From Persicaria tinctoria (lineage: Eukaryota; Streptophyta; Magnoliopsida; Caryophyllales; Polygonaceae): 64,000 nucleotides of DNA. Position 1 is the stretch's first letter. The number at the start of each line of letters is the position of its first letter. The stretch lies in contig JBANSL010000001.1 in the NCBI GenBank assembly GCA_037127255.1, forward strand, positions 35,021,001 to 35,085,000, given 5' to 3'. The position numbers were made by a program, and so were the translations under genes. The notes beneath the pieces were generated by a model. The model made no database searches, was not told where the DNA came from, and saw nothing but the letters and a program-made list of their open reading frames with translations. This document shows, piece by piece, positions 41,708-55,580 of this stretch.

Positions 41708-44700
41708 TGTAACGGCCCAGAATTATAATTTCCGGGTTACGTTTCAAGGGATAAAACCCCTTGTTCGGATCTTGCAATCCAGGTACGGGTCGAGGTTTCA
41801 AACACTTTTATGATTAGTATAAAGAGGGATTTCAAACCCTAAAAACCTCGAAGGGCCGTTGGGTACCATTAATCTGTCCTAAGACTATGTCGCGGAATCC
41901 ATTTCAAACGGAAGTAAAGCGGAAGCAAAGTAAAGATACAAGTGCCACGGCAGAGCCGGATCAAAACCAAATCATGAGTGGGTAGTTACCATTTTATTAC
42001 GTTAGAATGTTAGCCAGATTCTTCGAATCGCCAAAAGGGAACCCCATCATATAGACATCGAGCACTCAATCTGCAGATAATACCTTTAAAAGAAGAACGG
42101 GGAAAGGAATCAGATCGAGCCACGCACGCGGGACCGGCAGTCCCCACTGAGGCCACATAGTATGTGCTATACCTAATAAAGATGCTCTAATGCAGTACGG
42201 AATTCAAACACACTAGCATGCTCCTAGTTCATAATAATGTGCAGAAATGCTGTAAAGGGCCCAAGACAATGCCAAGTGGCATATCCCTCTCCTACCTCCA
42301 CCTCTTCCGACAGGCGGAGACTGGCCAGCTCGTGAATGCATTCGTTCATAATAGGGCGGCACGCATGCCTAACCCGCTCCACAATAAAGCCCGCAGGCAT
42401 ATCATAATATAGGGAAGTACTCGATTGACTCAGGGTACCCGATGAGGCTGGGCTACCCTATGACCCTAGCGAAGACTTCTAGGACTATCACAGATAACGG
42501 CCGTTCTGTTTACATACGCATAGAGAAAGAGAATGCTCAACGATCGATGCAACCTAGCATAAAATGCGACAACAGGCCTGAATGTCCAACCTGAGTAAGC
42601 CCCCTAGGGAACTTACCTGAAGATGCAGAACAGCAAGATAACACAAGCAAGGGCCCAATGCAAGTCCAAAAGCAACACACACCTATCATCAAGTCGATTC
42701 CATAAGCTACCAGACCGATATTCATACATACGAAACCCAAGTTCCCAACATACTCAAAACCAACCAATAGTGAAACTGTTTTCCAAAACCTTTCCGATAT
42801 GATCAACATCAACCCAAAATCATTCTTCCTATCACCCATTGACAAAATCATACCAACCATATTTTCCAAACTCTTAAATCCCAATTTAAGTCAACTCATA
42901 TCCAAAATAATTTCTCAAATCATCTAAAAATCCATTTATGAAACATTACCCTTTCATCAACTCATTTTATTATCATTTTAAGACAAATCCGACAAGGTTA
43001 GTATATTTCCAAAATCCTCTTCTTAATCTTATTAAATCAATTCTCCAGTCATCAAAATAAATTTCAACCTTGAAACCTTTTCCAAATTCTTTTCTTTCTT
43101 TTTAAAATTCAAGTCCACAAATATTATATTTTTGAATCTCAACAATAATATGATATGATATATTATCCATTTATCTAATATATTCACAAAATATATTCAT
43201 AAGTCCTAAAAATTCTTTTTCTCCAATTAAACCTACATAACCCATTTTGTTCATGAATTAGGGCCAAGAAGAAGAAAAGGCCCAAATTCGGATTCATTTG
43301 CAACCAGGCCCAACAAATAAAAGGCCCAACTCTTCTAAACCCTAATTTCCCTCAAAACTGAACCGGTCCGGTTTTTATCAAATAATTTGCTGAACCGGAC
43401 CAATATAAAATAAGAAATCAGGAAACAAGTGAACCGAACCAATCGGCCACTGTTCATCGTCTTCATCAGGCGGTTGCGAAATTCAGAGAAAAGAAGGGAG
43501 AGAGGAAGGAGCTGCCAGTGGTGGCCGTTCTCCGACGACTCAAGCCCGACACCAATCGACAGAAAATCGACAAGAAGAGAGAGGAGGGCTCACCGAAGAG
43601 GGCTCGAGTTTCTCGCCGGAAAACGCTCGTCGAGCTCGATTGTGCTTCGTCGGAGTCCGAATCGTGGAGATCGCGGCCTAGGACGACAATAGGAGGTCAA
43701 AAGGCGGGTTTTTATCGAGTTTGAGAGCGGAAGGAAGGACGGAAGGGCTTACCGCTCTTCGGATTCGAACAGCGCAGCGGAAAGGGGAGGCGGGGGCGGC
43801 GCTGCTGCGTCGGGTGTTGCTGCTGCTCGGAGACGCCGGGGAAGGCGATGGGGTATTGCTGTTGCTGCTCGGACACAGGAGGAGGAGCTGCATCAGAGAG
43901 GGGGGAGTGCGGGACCTCGGCTCGGTTGCTGGGCTTCGACGGAAAGGAGGAGCAGGGTGAGGCGGTGGCTGATGCGTGGTGGCGTACGTCGAAGAACAGG
44001 AGGCGACTGGTGGTTCCAGGGCTGCTCGCTCAGCTTCATCTTCGGACACTGGAGGGAGCGTCGGAGCTCGGGTGCTCAACCCCTTGGCTACGAAACAGGG
44101 GAGGAGTAGTGACGGTGGCGGCCTGGAGAGGCGCTCGACGCCTGGAGCTCGCGAAACGGAGGTGTGGTGGAGTTGTGGTGGCCCCGGCGGATGCAAGAAA
44201 CAGTGAGGAGGGAGGCTTCTTTGTGGTCGGAAATTGAAACCGACATGGTGAGGTGGTACTGTTGATTGAAATTGCTGAGTTTGTGGTGTTGTGGGGAACA
44301 ATGACAGGAATGGAGAGGGAGAAAAGGGGTGTTCTTGTGATAGGTTTTAGGGTTTTCAGCAGATCCAATGTATAGGGAGGAAGAGGGAGCAAGTAAGGTG
44401 CAAGGTGTGTATGGTTGTGAGCATGAAGACAAATTCCAGCAGAGGGAGTAGCTGGAAATGGGTGCAGGGTTCCACCGGTTGAGAGAGATAGGAGAAAAGA
44501 AAAGGGAAATTAAAATAGGAAATGGTCCCTCTCAAAGAATTTAAAATAGCGGAATAGACTCGAACCCGCTCACCCGACATATCCCGACTAACTCAAAGCG
44601 ATCTTCAACTTTCAAATCCGAGTTTAAGAAATTAAGGACGAGTTTTTCTTGAAATATCCGAATTTTTATTTAATTTATCTTATTATATATATATATATTT

Positions 44701-44774
44701 TTATTTTTATTTTGACTTAAATCCATTTTATAATATTTGTTGAAATTTATTATTTAAAAATCCGGGCCTTTACA
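41708..44774 (-). repeat. 3' LTR of the LARD
   Basis: It matches 50218-53286 almost exactly. Its GC-rich part (about 43430-44230) contains open frames on both strands, the longest 207 codons on the minus strand (44301-43678), rich in Pro and Ser. The frame is the same length in both LTRs, but two nearly identical copies say nothing about selection. No domain is recognised. Confidence 0.92.
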
Positions 44775-47700
44775 TCATCCACCTCTAAAAACAAGTCTCG
44801 TCCCCGAGACTAAAACCAAAATAAAGTAGGGGATGAAGTTTGAAATTGATGAGTCCTAGGACCATGTCCCAGAATCTTGTAATCATCTCGGTTGCGTCTT
44901 CCGAGATTCTCGCAACATCCTAGTCATGGTCGTGACATTTCCAATTAGTCTTGACAAGTATGCAATAAGCGCCCCTATCACATTCTCGCTTCAACTTTTT
45001 GGAAGTACCACCACTCTAAAAGTTCTATAATATCATCACTAGGTCTTAGCAAACACCCTACAGGCGCCCCCATAAAATGCATGTATCCACTTCGTGAAGT
45101 ATCATAGAGTTGCCCGGGTTTGAAAAGGTTCTAAAGAGATTCCGCAGGTGAAAATAAAGATTAGCCTCAAAATTCTCGATAGGATTCATTCTTTTACAAT
45201 CCAAGTTGGTCCTTTTTCAAAATCGCTCAAAATCTTCAAATCCAACGTCTAATCAAGCAACCTCACACCAAAACAAGTCAAATCCTTTCAAATCAAGATT
45301 TCGTCAAAATATTCCAACCACCAGATCAATTTCTCACATACCCAACAATCAAATTCCGAACTTGGGAGGTGGAATCATCCACCTCTAAAGGCTAATCCCA
45401 TATTCTCTTCCTAGTTTCAATAATCAAATCAATCCATGAATCTCAATTCAAGCAGGTTTCACAAGTCATAAGCAATGCATAATCACATAACCAATCGATC
45501 CTCAACGAGTACATCATATGACAAGTCTCAAACATATGCCAGCACACTGCCACATGATCACATCAACGTCTCCACATCATACTAAATGTCATAATATGCA
45601 CCTATGCCAAAATCATAACACACATCTCGATATCACACCAAGGTCATAACAGGTACATCCCCATCATAAGGTCAACGAATCAAACTCATTGTCAACACAT
45701 CAACACAACAAGTCATGTTATTAAGATCCCGCGAAAGGGGAGGTCATGCGGTATATCAGTCATCGAAGGTCAGCGTATTCACCAAACATCGTCTTAACTC
45801 ATCACAATGTCATATAACAATCATTTAGAATTTGATATCATTATCTCATATATACCAATCGTATATATTCATCCTCAAAGTCATATTCATCATATAACAT
45901 ACTTACAATCATGCCTAACGATCATATAACATAACATCATGCTTTATTACCTCGTAATATAATATCATGTTTTCACATAGCAACATGTCCTTATTTCATG
46001 ATTCATATATCATATCATAACATGCTTCTAAACGACATAGTAGGATAGCAATGCATCAATATATCATGGTAACACTTGTCACTACCAACTACATTTTAAT
46101 ATTGCATATCAGCATGCAATCCCATATCAGATTCATCATAGTTGCTACATAACATCATGCCAACACATATCAATAATTCACACAAGCAAGAAAATCCTCA
46201 CATCATCTCCACTCAAAATAAAATGTATTCCCAGCTCGCTCGGTTCCAATTCTCAAGTCAAGGCCCGCCTCGTCTAGACTCACCAACATCAACTCAGATA
46301 ACATCCTCTAAAAGAAGTCCCAGTTCATTTCGATATTCCAATCTTGTTCCTCATTTCACCAAGTGCTCTCACTAGCCATCCACCTCTAAGAACCCAACTC
46401 CTATCTCTAACCTCATGTCCGAGTACCCTCTTACACTATATCTTCAACATCCACAAGGTCATTTCTTACGCTTCTCACACTTCCCAAGGTTTCACACGCA
46501 TCCTGCCCTGCTAATCACACATTTCCTCTAGAAATTTCTCGATCATCGCCTAGCCGACCTATTCATAACCATACCCTCACCCAAGATTCACTCCTAAGCT
46601 CATAGGAACCACCCAAGCATTGTCTCTCATAAACCCCAAACTCACTCGGTCTTACCTAAGCCAACATCGTTTCCTGTAACTCGACCTTATATCACCATCG
46701 ATCATCCTAACGACTCAAATTCTTTCACCACTCTCCAACCACACTCCCAAATGATCTCACACACAGGTTTAAGGGAGAAGTAATAATTAAAATCATCAAA
46801 CACAAGGTCTACATCATGTCAACTAGCATTTATAACATAACATCATGGGTTCAACAAGTCTCAATTTATCATCATGCTCAATAATCATTGCAAACATCAT
46901 ATATGAACATACTGAAGTCAAGCTAACATGTTGCACTATAACCTTATCAGATACAACTCAGGTCTCTTAGCATATGTAGTTCACATTTTACAGGCAAAGG
47001 AATTCAAATCATGCTTAGCAACTTAGAGTAGTAACACGTCACGACATCATGGTACATTAGATTCATAAGGCGTCACATCATATCATCATAGGCGACAGAC
47101 AATCAGGCAATAGTCATCATCAAGTCAGCACATCGACACGTAAATATCACCATCAAGCATTGCAACATGGTTATCAACATATTCAGAAAAGTTAGCAATT
47201 CAAACGGAGGACACTCCCGCCTGCAAGTCATATCGTACTCGGTAACCGCAATCCACAAAACGTGCTCGTCCTCCCGACGTTGTTGATCCCGAGGCCCGTG
47301 GGTTATGGGCCCACACTTTCTTTGCGTTGCTCCATCGCTAACTAACTTCTTGTTTTCTTTTTCACGCGGTCGTTCGTCCAAGTATCGCAGAGGAGTCTAA
47401 GTTAGCAGAGATAGGGGAGTGACAGGGACAGGAAACCCAATGTTCACTTCGGAAATACAGGCCAAGGCTAAAAGGATGACAAGACTGGAGACAAGACTTT
47501 GACCCGGGAATAGCGACGATGCCCTTATGAAAGTCTATTAGGTTATAATCGCGACGAGTAACATAAGTTCATCATGGAGCATATCAATTACAATAACCCA
47601 CACTAACGTGTACCTATCTCAAGGGAAAAGAGCATGCGTATTCATTCCAAAAGACACAATCAAGTCCTACACGGATGCATGTGAGATAAACTTGTAGTAT

Positions 47701-50217
47701 GTGATTCCATGGAAACAGATATGCTCAGCAACTTTAAACATGATACGTGGGATTTATTGAGCATCACAATTATCACATATATGAACAATGTACGAGCTTG
47801 GTGTATGCACCATACGAGAACATATAATAGCAACATAGTAACTACCTCATCTAACACAATGATCATATAATAGGTCAATCATGGCACGTAATCATATAAC
47901 GAGATACATTTAGAAATCATAAGTCCCACACGATACTAGCGATACATGATGTAATACAAGCATAGTCAAGAGTCATTAAGAGGAGCTCAACATAATCTTC
48001 ACGAAACATGAGGCATCATCAAAATAACAAGAAGGGCATCATTGGCGACATATTATAATCATGTTAAGAGCGAACCATCATAGAGCACATATATAGTACA
48101 ATAGTCATCACATCATAGAACAAGTGCAACAAGTGATCCATTTAGTTAGTTATATTGGAAATCATGAGCCCTACCAGACACTACTAGCATTTATCAATCA
48201 TTAACACAATCAAGGTAACTCGATTAAATCCATTCTAACATTCGTGCATCATACGTATGCGAAATCATGATATAGCGTGGTGTGTGATCATGCGAGGTGT
48301 CCAGTCATACGTTCATGCAGGCACGAGAGAATATCATAGGGTAATAGGGAATCACTACCAAGAGGTAACATGTAAGCATGCCAAGATAACCATCACGAAA
48401 AGCAAGTCGCTCATCGAATTCAACATCGGTCTAATCATGAGTAAAACACCTAAGAAGATATGAAAAGGGAGAATCACACTATCAGGGACCTAGCTCAAGA
48501 GAAAATCAGCAACAACGTAGGCAAGATACAAGTTCGCACAAGTCACAACCGAGGATCCTACATGATGCTAAAAGCTCAACATAACACGCGATACATACAT
48601 GCAACTAATCATGGCGGCACGTAAGAAATCACTTCAATCACATTCAAGCAATCTAGAAACATGAGGAAGGTTTTACGATGTATAACACGAGTTTAAGCAA
48701 CAATAATTAACCCGATGTATACGTAACAAACAAGCATGCTATTGATTCTTGTCACAAAAGGAATAATAGGCATTGACACGTCATCATCCAACATGCTGAG
48801 ATGATCATCTATCAACATTCATACAAAGAGGAATTGATCACATTATCATGGACCTAATCCATGGAAAGCAACATTCATATAGACTCATATCATGCCCTTC
48901 ATGTTTCTAACCAATCAGTAGTACGATCATTACAACAGGTCAATTGGACACGCGAGACCAAACTTAATCATGACAGAAAGCGAGATGCAACACGAGACCT
49001 CTAAACAATGTGACTAGCATGGATACGGAATGTTACACAATCACGAATTTACATTAAGGATCATCACAATAACACCTACTGGGAATTACGTATCATATAA
49101 GGCATGTTGACATCAAGTTGTAGCACGTATCAAATAAGGAACTTGCTTCATCAGGTTATCAAAATTTAACGATCACACTATCATGAACCTAGTAGAATAG
49201 AATCATGCAGATTCATTTCATGCAACTCACACATCCATTCAATCATACGATCAATAGGCCAAGTAAACATGCTTTAACAACATATAATCATGGTAGAAGC
49301 CAAGACATAACACAAGACCTAAGCAAGGTAACCAATCATAGATGCAACAACATGAGTAGCCTTTTTACCAATGGGCATTCACAGGGTACATGCCAAAGAT
49401 TACAAAATTATGTCATGTAGTTCGGAGAGAGTCACAATTACAACTAGACAGAGATCCCTAAGGGCAACCATTGACTTTTCCAACCGACTCACCACCCCTC
49501 TTCCCCGTGGGACTTTGGTATGACTCTTCATGGCATGAAAACACTAGTTGATTATAATAAGAATAACGAAGGACAGCCCCATAAACACCTCACTTCTAAC
49601 TCAAGTGACATCAAGAACTCCCAACTCCCAACACTTAACATCCAACCATAAATCCAGACACAATGTGTTTACCAACCCAATTTCCCATGAAAGACACTGA
49701 CATCCAGGAAAAGGCTAGATAGAACCGTCAAGGGGTTAACATAGTGGAAGGGGTTATTCCACACAAGCTGGGTTTGACCACACAGAAACAAGGATACTCC
49801 CACTATCTCATTCGCATGGGTCAATCAATACACATTTAACTGTTAGACATACCAATCAGATATCTAGCATAGCAAGCACTCAACACAGAATCAGTTAGTG
49901 ACACTCATAATGATCTCCTTGGAGTTTCCCAGACCCATCTGTAAAGAACAAGCTAATATTTCGCCTACCCATTTCCAACTACATCCAATAGGGATGGTCT
50001 AACGTCTTTCACTACCCACTCGCGTCCTCATTTGGTCGGTCTTCCTCTTTTATTACAAGTCAAGTTCATTACTTAGTCCAATTTAGGTTAGACATCTTAA
50101 ATTCATTTTGCCCCTTTAAAACACATTCAAATCATTTGAAATTCATGGGCGGTTTTCCAAAACATACACTCGACCCTTTTGTACCCGAATTGCACAACCT
50201 GGCTCTGATACCATCTT
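44775..50217 (-). other. LARD interior, non-coding
   Basis: 5.4 kb rich in CATCA/ATCATA words with no coding frame above about 90 codons and no gag, protease, RT or integrase motif. The only identifiable signals are the primer-binding site (50198-50213) and the purine tract next to the left LTR. Confidence 0.8.
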
Positions 50218-53200
50218 TGTAACGGCCCAGAATTATAATTTCCGGGTTACGTTTCAAGGGATAAAACCCCTTGTTCGGATCTTGCAATCCAGGTACGGGT
50301 CGAGGTTTCAAACACTTTTATGATTAGTATAAAGAGGGATTTCAAACCCTAAAAACCTCGAAGGGCCGTTGGGTACCATTAATCTGTCCTAAGACTATGT
50401 CGCGGAATCCATTTCAAACGGAAGTAAAGCGGAAGCAAAGTAAAGATACAAGTGCCACGGCAGAGCCGGATCAAAACCAAATCATGAGTGGGTAGTTACC
50501 ATTTTATTACGTTAGAATGTTAGCCAGATTCTTCGAATCGCCAAAAGGGAACCCCATCATATAGACATCGAGCACTCAATCTGCAGATAATACCTTTAAA
50601 AGAAGAACGGGGAAAGGAATCAGATCGAGCCACGCACGCGGGACCGGCAGTCCTCACTGAGGCCACATAGTATGTGCTATACCTAATAAAGATGCTCTAA
50701 TGCAGTACGGAATTCAAACACACTAGCATGCTCCTAGTTCATAATAATGTGCAGAAATGCTGTAAAGGGCCCAAGACAATGCCAAGTGGCATATCCCTCT
50801 CCTACCTCCACCTCTTCCGACAGGCGGAGACTGGCCAGCTCGTGAATGCATTCGTTCATAATAGGGCGGCACGCATGCCTAACCCGCTCCACAATAAAGC
50901 CCGCAGGCATATCATAATATAGGGAAGTACTCGATTGACTCAGGGTACCCGATGAGGCTGGGCTACCCTATGACCCTAGCGAAGACTTCTAGGACTATCA
51001 CAGATAACGGCCGTTCTGTTTACATACGCATAGAGAAAGAGAATGCTCAACGATCGATGCAACCTAGCATAAAATGCGACAACAGGCCTGAATGTCCAAC
51101 CTGAGTAAGCCCCCTAGGGAACTTACCTGAAGATGCAGAACAGCAAGATAACACAAGCAAGGGCCCAATGCAAGTCCAAAAGCAACACACACCTATCATC
51201 AAGTCGATTCCATAAGCTACCAGACCGATATTCATACATACGAAACCCAAGTTCCCAACATACTCAAAACCAACCAATAGTGAAACTGTTTTCCAAAACC
51301 TTTCCGATATGATCAACATCAACCCAAAATCATTCTTCCTATCACCCATTGACAAAATCATACCAACCATATTTTCCAAACTCTTAAATCCCAATTTAAG
51401 TCAACTCATATCCAAAATAATTTCTCAAATCATCTAAAAATCCATTTATGAAACATTACCCTTTCATCAACTCATTTTATTATCATTTTAAGACAAATCC
51501 GACAAGGTTAGTATATTTCCAAAATCCTCTTCTTAATCTTATTAAATCAATTCTCCAGTCATCAAAATAAATTTCAACCTTGAAACCTTTTCCAAATTCT
51601 TTTCTTTCTTTTTAAAATTCAAGTCCACAAATATTATATTTTTGAATCTCAACAATAATATGATATGATATATTATCCATTTATCTAATATATTCACAAA
51701 ATATATTCATAAGTCTTAAAAATTCTTTTTCTCCAATTAAACCTACATAACCCATTTTGTTCATGAATTAGGGCCAAGAAGAAGAAAAGGCCCAAATTCG
51801 GATTCATTTGCAACCAGGCCCAACAAATAAAAGGCCCAACTCTTCTAAACCCTAATTTCCCTCAAAACTGAACCGGTCCGGTTTTTATCAAATAATTTGC
51901 TGAACCGGACCAATATAAAATAAGAAATCAGGAAACAAGTGAACCGAACCAATCGGCCACTGTTCATCGTCTTCATCAGGCGGTTGCGAAATTCAGAGAA
52001 AAGAAGGGAGAGAGGAAGGAGCTGCCAGTGGTGGCCGTTCTCCGACGACTCAAGCCCGACACCAATCGACAGAAAATCGACAAGAAGAGAGAGGAGGGCT
52101 CACCGAAGAGGGCTCGAGTTTCTCGCCGGAAAACGCTCGTCGAGCTCGATTGTGCTTCGTCGGAGTCCGAATCGTGGAGATCGCGGCCTAGGACGACAAT
52201 AGGAGGTCAAAAGGCGGGTTTTTATCGAGTTTGAGAGCGGAAGGAAGGACGGAAGGGCTTACCGCTCTTCGGATTCGAACAGCGCAGCGGAAAGGGGAGG
52301 CGGGGGCGGCGCTGCTGCGTCGGGTGTTGCTGCTGCTCAGAGACGCCGGGGAAGGCGATGGGGTATTGCTGTTGCTGCTCGGACACAGGAGGAGGAGCTG
52401 CATCAGAGAGGGGGGAGTGCGGGACCTCGGCTCGGTTGCTGGGCTTCGACGGAAAGGAGGAGCAGGGTGAGGCGGTGGCTGATGCGTGGTGGCGTACGTC
52501 GAAGAACAGGAGGCGACTGGTGGTTCCAGGGCTGCTCGCTCAGCTTCATCTTCGGACACTGGAGGGAGCGTCGGAGCTCGGGTGCTCAACCCCTTGGCTA
52601 CGAAACAGGGGAGGAGTAGTGACGGTGGCGGCCTGGAGAGGCGCTCGACGCCTGGAGCTCGCGAAACGGAGGTGTGGTGGAGTTGTGGTGGCCCCGGCGG
52701 ATGCAAGAAACAGTGAGGAGGGAGGCTTCTTTGTGGTCGGAAATTGAAACCGACATGGTGAGGTGGTACTGTTGATTGAAATTGCTGAGTTTGTGGTGTT
52801 GTGGGGAACAATGACAGGAATGGAGAGGGAGAAAAGGGGTGTTCTTGTGATAGGTTTTAGGGTTTTCAGCAGATCCAATGTATAGGGAGGAAGAGGGAGC
52901 AAGTAAGGTGCAAGGTGTGTATGGTTGTGAGTATGAAGACAAATTCCAGCAGAGGGAGTAGCTGGAAATGGGTGCAGGGTTCCACCGGTTGAGAGAGATA
53001 GGAGAAAAGAAAAGGGAAATTAAAATAGGAAATGGTCCCTCTCAAAGAATTTAAAATAGCGGAATAGACTCGAACCCGCTCACCCGACATATCCCGACTA
53101 ACTCAAAGCGATCTTCAACTTTCAAATCCGAGTTTAAGAAATTAAGGACGAGTTTTTCTTGAAATATCCGAATTTTTATTTAATTTATCTTATTATATAT

Positions 53201-53286
53201 ATATATATATTTTTATTTTTATTTTGACTTAAATCCATTTTATAATATTTGTTGAAATTTATTATTTAAAAATCCGGGCCTTTACA
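50218..53286 (-). repeat. 5' LTR of the LARD
   Basis: Same content as the left LTR. Differences I noticed are all C/T or G/A changes (for example 42151 versus 50653) plus one extra TA in the AT-rich tract near 53200. Confidence 0.92.
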
Positions 53287-53291
53287 AACCA

Positions 53292-54010
53292 ATTGTCACC
53301 GACCTATTGTAACCCGCTATAGAACACTGTCACCAACCTATTGTCACCACCCTCTTATATGTAATATATTGTCACCAAATAAAAAAGTGTCACCAACCTA
53401 TTGTCACCAAATATTGTCACATCAACGACAGAACACTGTCACCAACCTATTGTCACCAACCTATTTGCATACACCTATTGTCACAAATTACAGAACACTG
53501 TAACCAACCTATTGTCACCACCCTCTTATATGTAATATCTTGTCACCAAATAAAAGTGTCACAAACCTATTGTCACCAAATATTGTCACATCAACGACAT
53601 AACACTATCACCAACATATTGTCACCAACCTATTTGCACACACCTATTGTCACCAATTACAGAACCTTGTCACCAACCTATTGTCAGCAAATACAGAACA
53701 TTGTCACCGCTCTATTGTCACCAACTACAGAACACTGTTTTCATATTGTTTAATCAACTGTATTGTCACCAACTAAAATAAACTGTCACCACCCCATTAT
53801 CATCAATCTCTTTTCGGTAGTCTACTGTCACCAACAATAAAAAGTGTAACCAACCTGTTTTCATCAACCTTTGGTCAATAATCTACTATCACCAAATACA
53901 AAACTTTGTCACCAATCTAGTGTCAACCACCTATTTTTAAAAATTATTTGTCCCCAACGACAAAACAGTATCACCAACCAATTGTCACCAACTACAAAGC
54001 ACTTTCATCA
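53292..54010 (+). repeat. TTGTCACCAA minisatellite (right part of old MULE)
   Basis: Degenerate repeats of CACCAACCTATTGTCACCAA with interspersed ACAGAACACTG and CTCTTATATGTAATAT continue the array interrupted by the LARD. Confidence 0.85.
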
Positions 54011-54014
54011 AACT

Positions 54015-54620
54015 AAAATGTTTACAGTGCTAATGTTATCACATTTTTCATTTAACAGTAACACATTTTTGTTACACAACTGAAACCCTAGAACAAAGAG
54101 AGCATAGACCCAAGAGGAGATAAACCTGAGCAAACGAAAATTTGATATACATTATGGTTTAGGGTTTAGGGTTTAGTCTTTAGGGTTTAGGGCTTAAACC
54201 TTAAAATTTGTGTACAATACTAATGTTATAAGATTTGTCATCTAATATTAACGCATTTTTGTTACGAAACTGAAACCCTATATCTAGGGGAGCATAGACC
54301 CTAGAGGAGCTAAAACTTGAGCAGAGAAAATTTTGATGTACAGTACTAATGGCATCACATTTGTCATCTAATATTAACTCATTTTTGTTGCAAAACTGAA
54401 ACCTTAGAACAAGGGGAGCATAAACCCAAGAGGGGCTAAACCTAGTAGACGAAAATTTGATGTACAATATGGTTTAGGGTTTAGTCTTTGGGGTAGGACC
54501 AATGCCCTAAACCCTAAATCCTAAACCCTAAAATTTGTGTACAATACTAATATTATCAGATTTGTCATCTAGTATTAACGCATTTTTGTTACAATAATAA
54601 CCCTAAGTAGATGAAATTTG
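54015..54620 (+). repeat. Four diverged units with telomere-like TTTAGGG stretches
   Basis: A roughly 135-bp unit (ATGTTAT-A-ATTTGTCAT-TAATATTAAC-CATTTTTGTTAC ... GAAACCCTA ... GGGGAGCATA) occurs at about 54015, 54205, 54335 and 54530. Between units lie GGTTTAGGGTTTAGGG (54155-54185) and its forward and reverse forms (54468-54535). Confidence 0.8.
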
Positions 54621-55099
54621 TTGTAAAGTTTAACTTTCTAATACTTAATTGCCAAACTACATTAACTTGCAAAAATATCAAAACAAAGGGGAACAGTTGA
54701 GACATTCATACTTAACATCCAAAATAACTTCCAAACTACAAGAATCATGCAATTTTGTACTACTTAATATAATCTCCAATTGTCAAACTACATTAATTTC
54801 CAAAATAAAAGGGGACAGTTGAGACAGTCACCGTGATAGCCAGACTACAATAAATGTCGAAATACAAGCACTATGCAACATTCTACTACTTAATATCATA
54901 AAATAGTGACAATTAAAGCATAGGTGCAGATTGTAATCCTACAACTCCCATGTCCAACAATTCTTGAACAAATCCATAGCCATCCTCTCCCTATACGCAT
55001 CCATATACTCGTCTAAAATAGCTTCAATACCACCATGAATTGCAAGACCCTCGATATATTTGAAACATTTGTTGAGTCACCCATATCCTTTGTGGGCTT

Positions 55100-55580
55100 C
55101 CACTTGTCACCAATTGTCACCAATATAAAACAACAACAACAAAATAACAACATAAATTTCATTTGTCACCAAAACAGAATATATAACTCTATCAATTGTT
55201 AGTTTGTCACCAATCTAAAAAAACAAGAACAAAATAACAACATAAATTCCATTTGTCACCAAAACATAATATATAATTAACTCTATCAATTGTCACCAAT
55301 CTAAAATAACAACATAAATTCCATTTGTCACGAAAACAGAATATATAACTCTACCAATTGTCACCAATCTAAAAACAACAACAAAATAACAACATAAATT
55401 CCATTTGTCACCAAAATAGAATATATAACTCTACCAATTGTCAACAAACTAAAAAAAACAACAAAATAACAACATAAATTCCATTTGTCACCAAAACATA
55501 ATATATAGCTCTACCAATTGTCACTAATATGAAAAAACAATAAAATAACAACATAAATTCCATTTGTCACCAAACAATGA
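55100..55580 (+). repeat. Minisatellite, period about 80 bp, six units
   Basis: AACAACATAAATTCCATTTG followed by TCACCAAAA-AGAATATATAACTC and CCAATTGTCACCAAT recur about every 80 bp. Between 54620 and 55100 and between 55680 and 56940 I see no gene. Confidence 0.85.

Larger units (their letters stand above)
41708..53286 (-). mobile_element. Large non-coding LTR retrotransposon (LARD), 11.6 kb, very young
   Basis: LTRs at 41708-44774 and 50218-53286 (about 3.07 kb) are flanked by the 5-bp duplication AACCA (41703-41707, 53287-53291). On the minus strand the LTR starts TGTAAAGGCCCGG and ends GGGCCGTTACA. A primer-binding site TGGTATCAGAGCCAGG (initiator tRNA-Met) lies at 50213-50198, next to the right LTR, and a purine-rich AGAGGTGGATGA abuts the left LTR, so the element runs right to left. 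The interior (44775-50217) has no gag or pol. I found four substitutions and one TA-unit difference between the LTRs, indicating recent insertion. It must be mobilised by proteins of another, probably Ty3-type, element. Confidence 0.9.

Noticed and set aside
47103..47381. Small frames inside the LARD interior
   Set aside because: No domain and no known retroelement motif; frame lengths fit chance.
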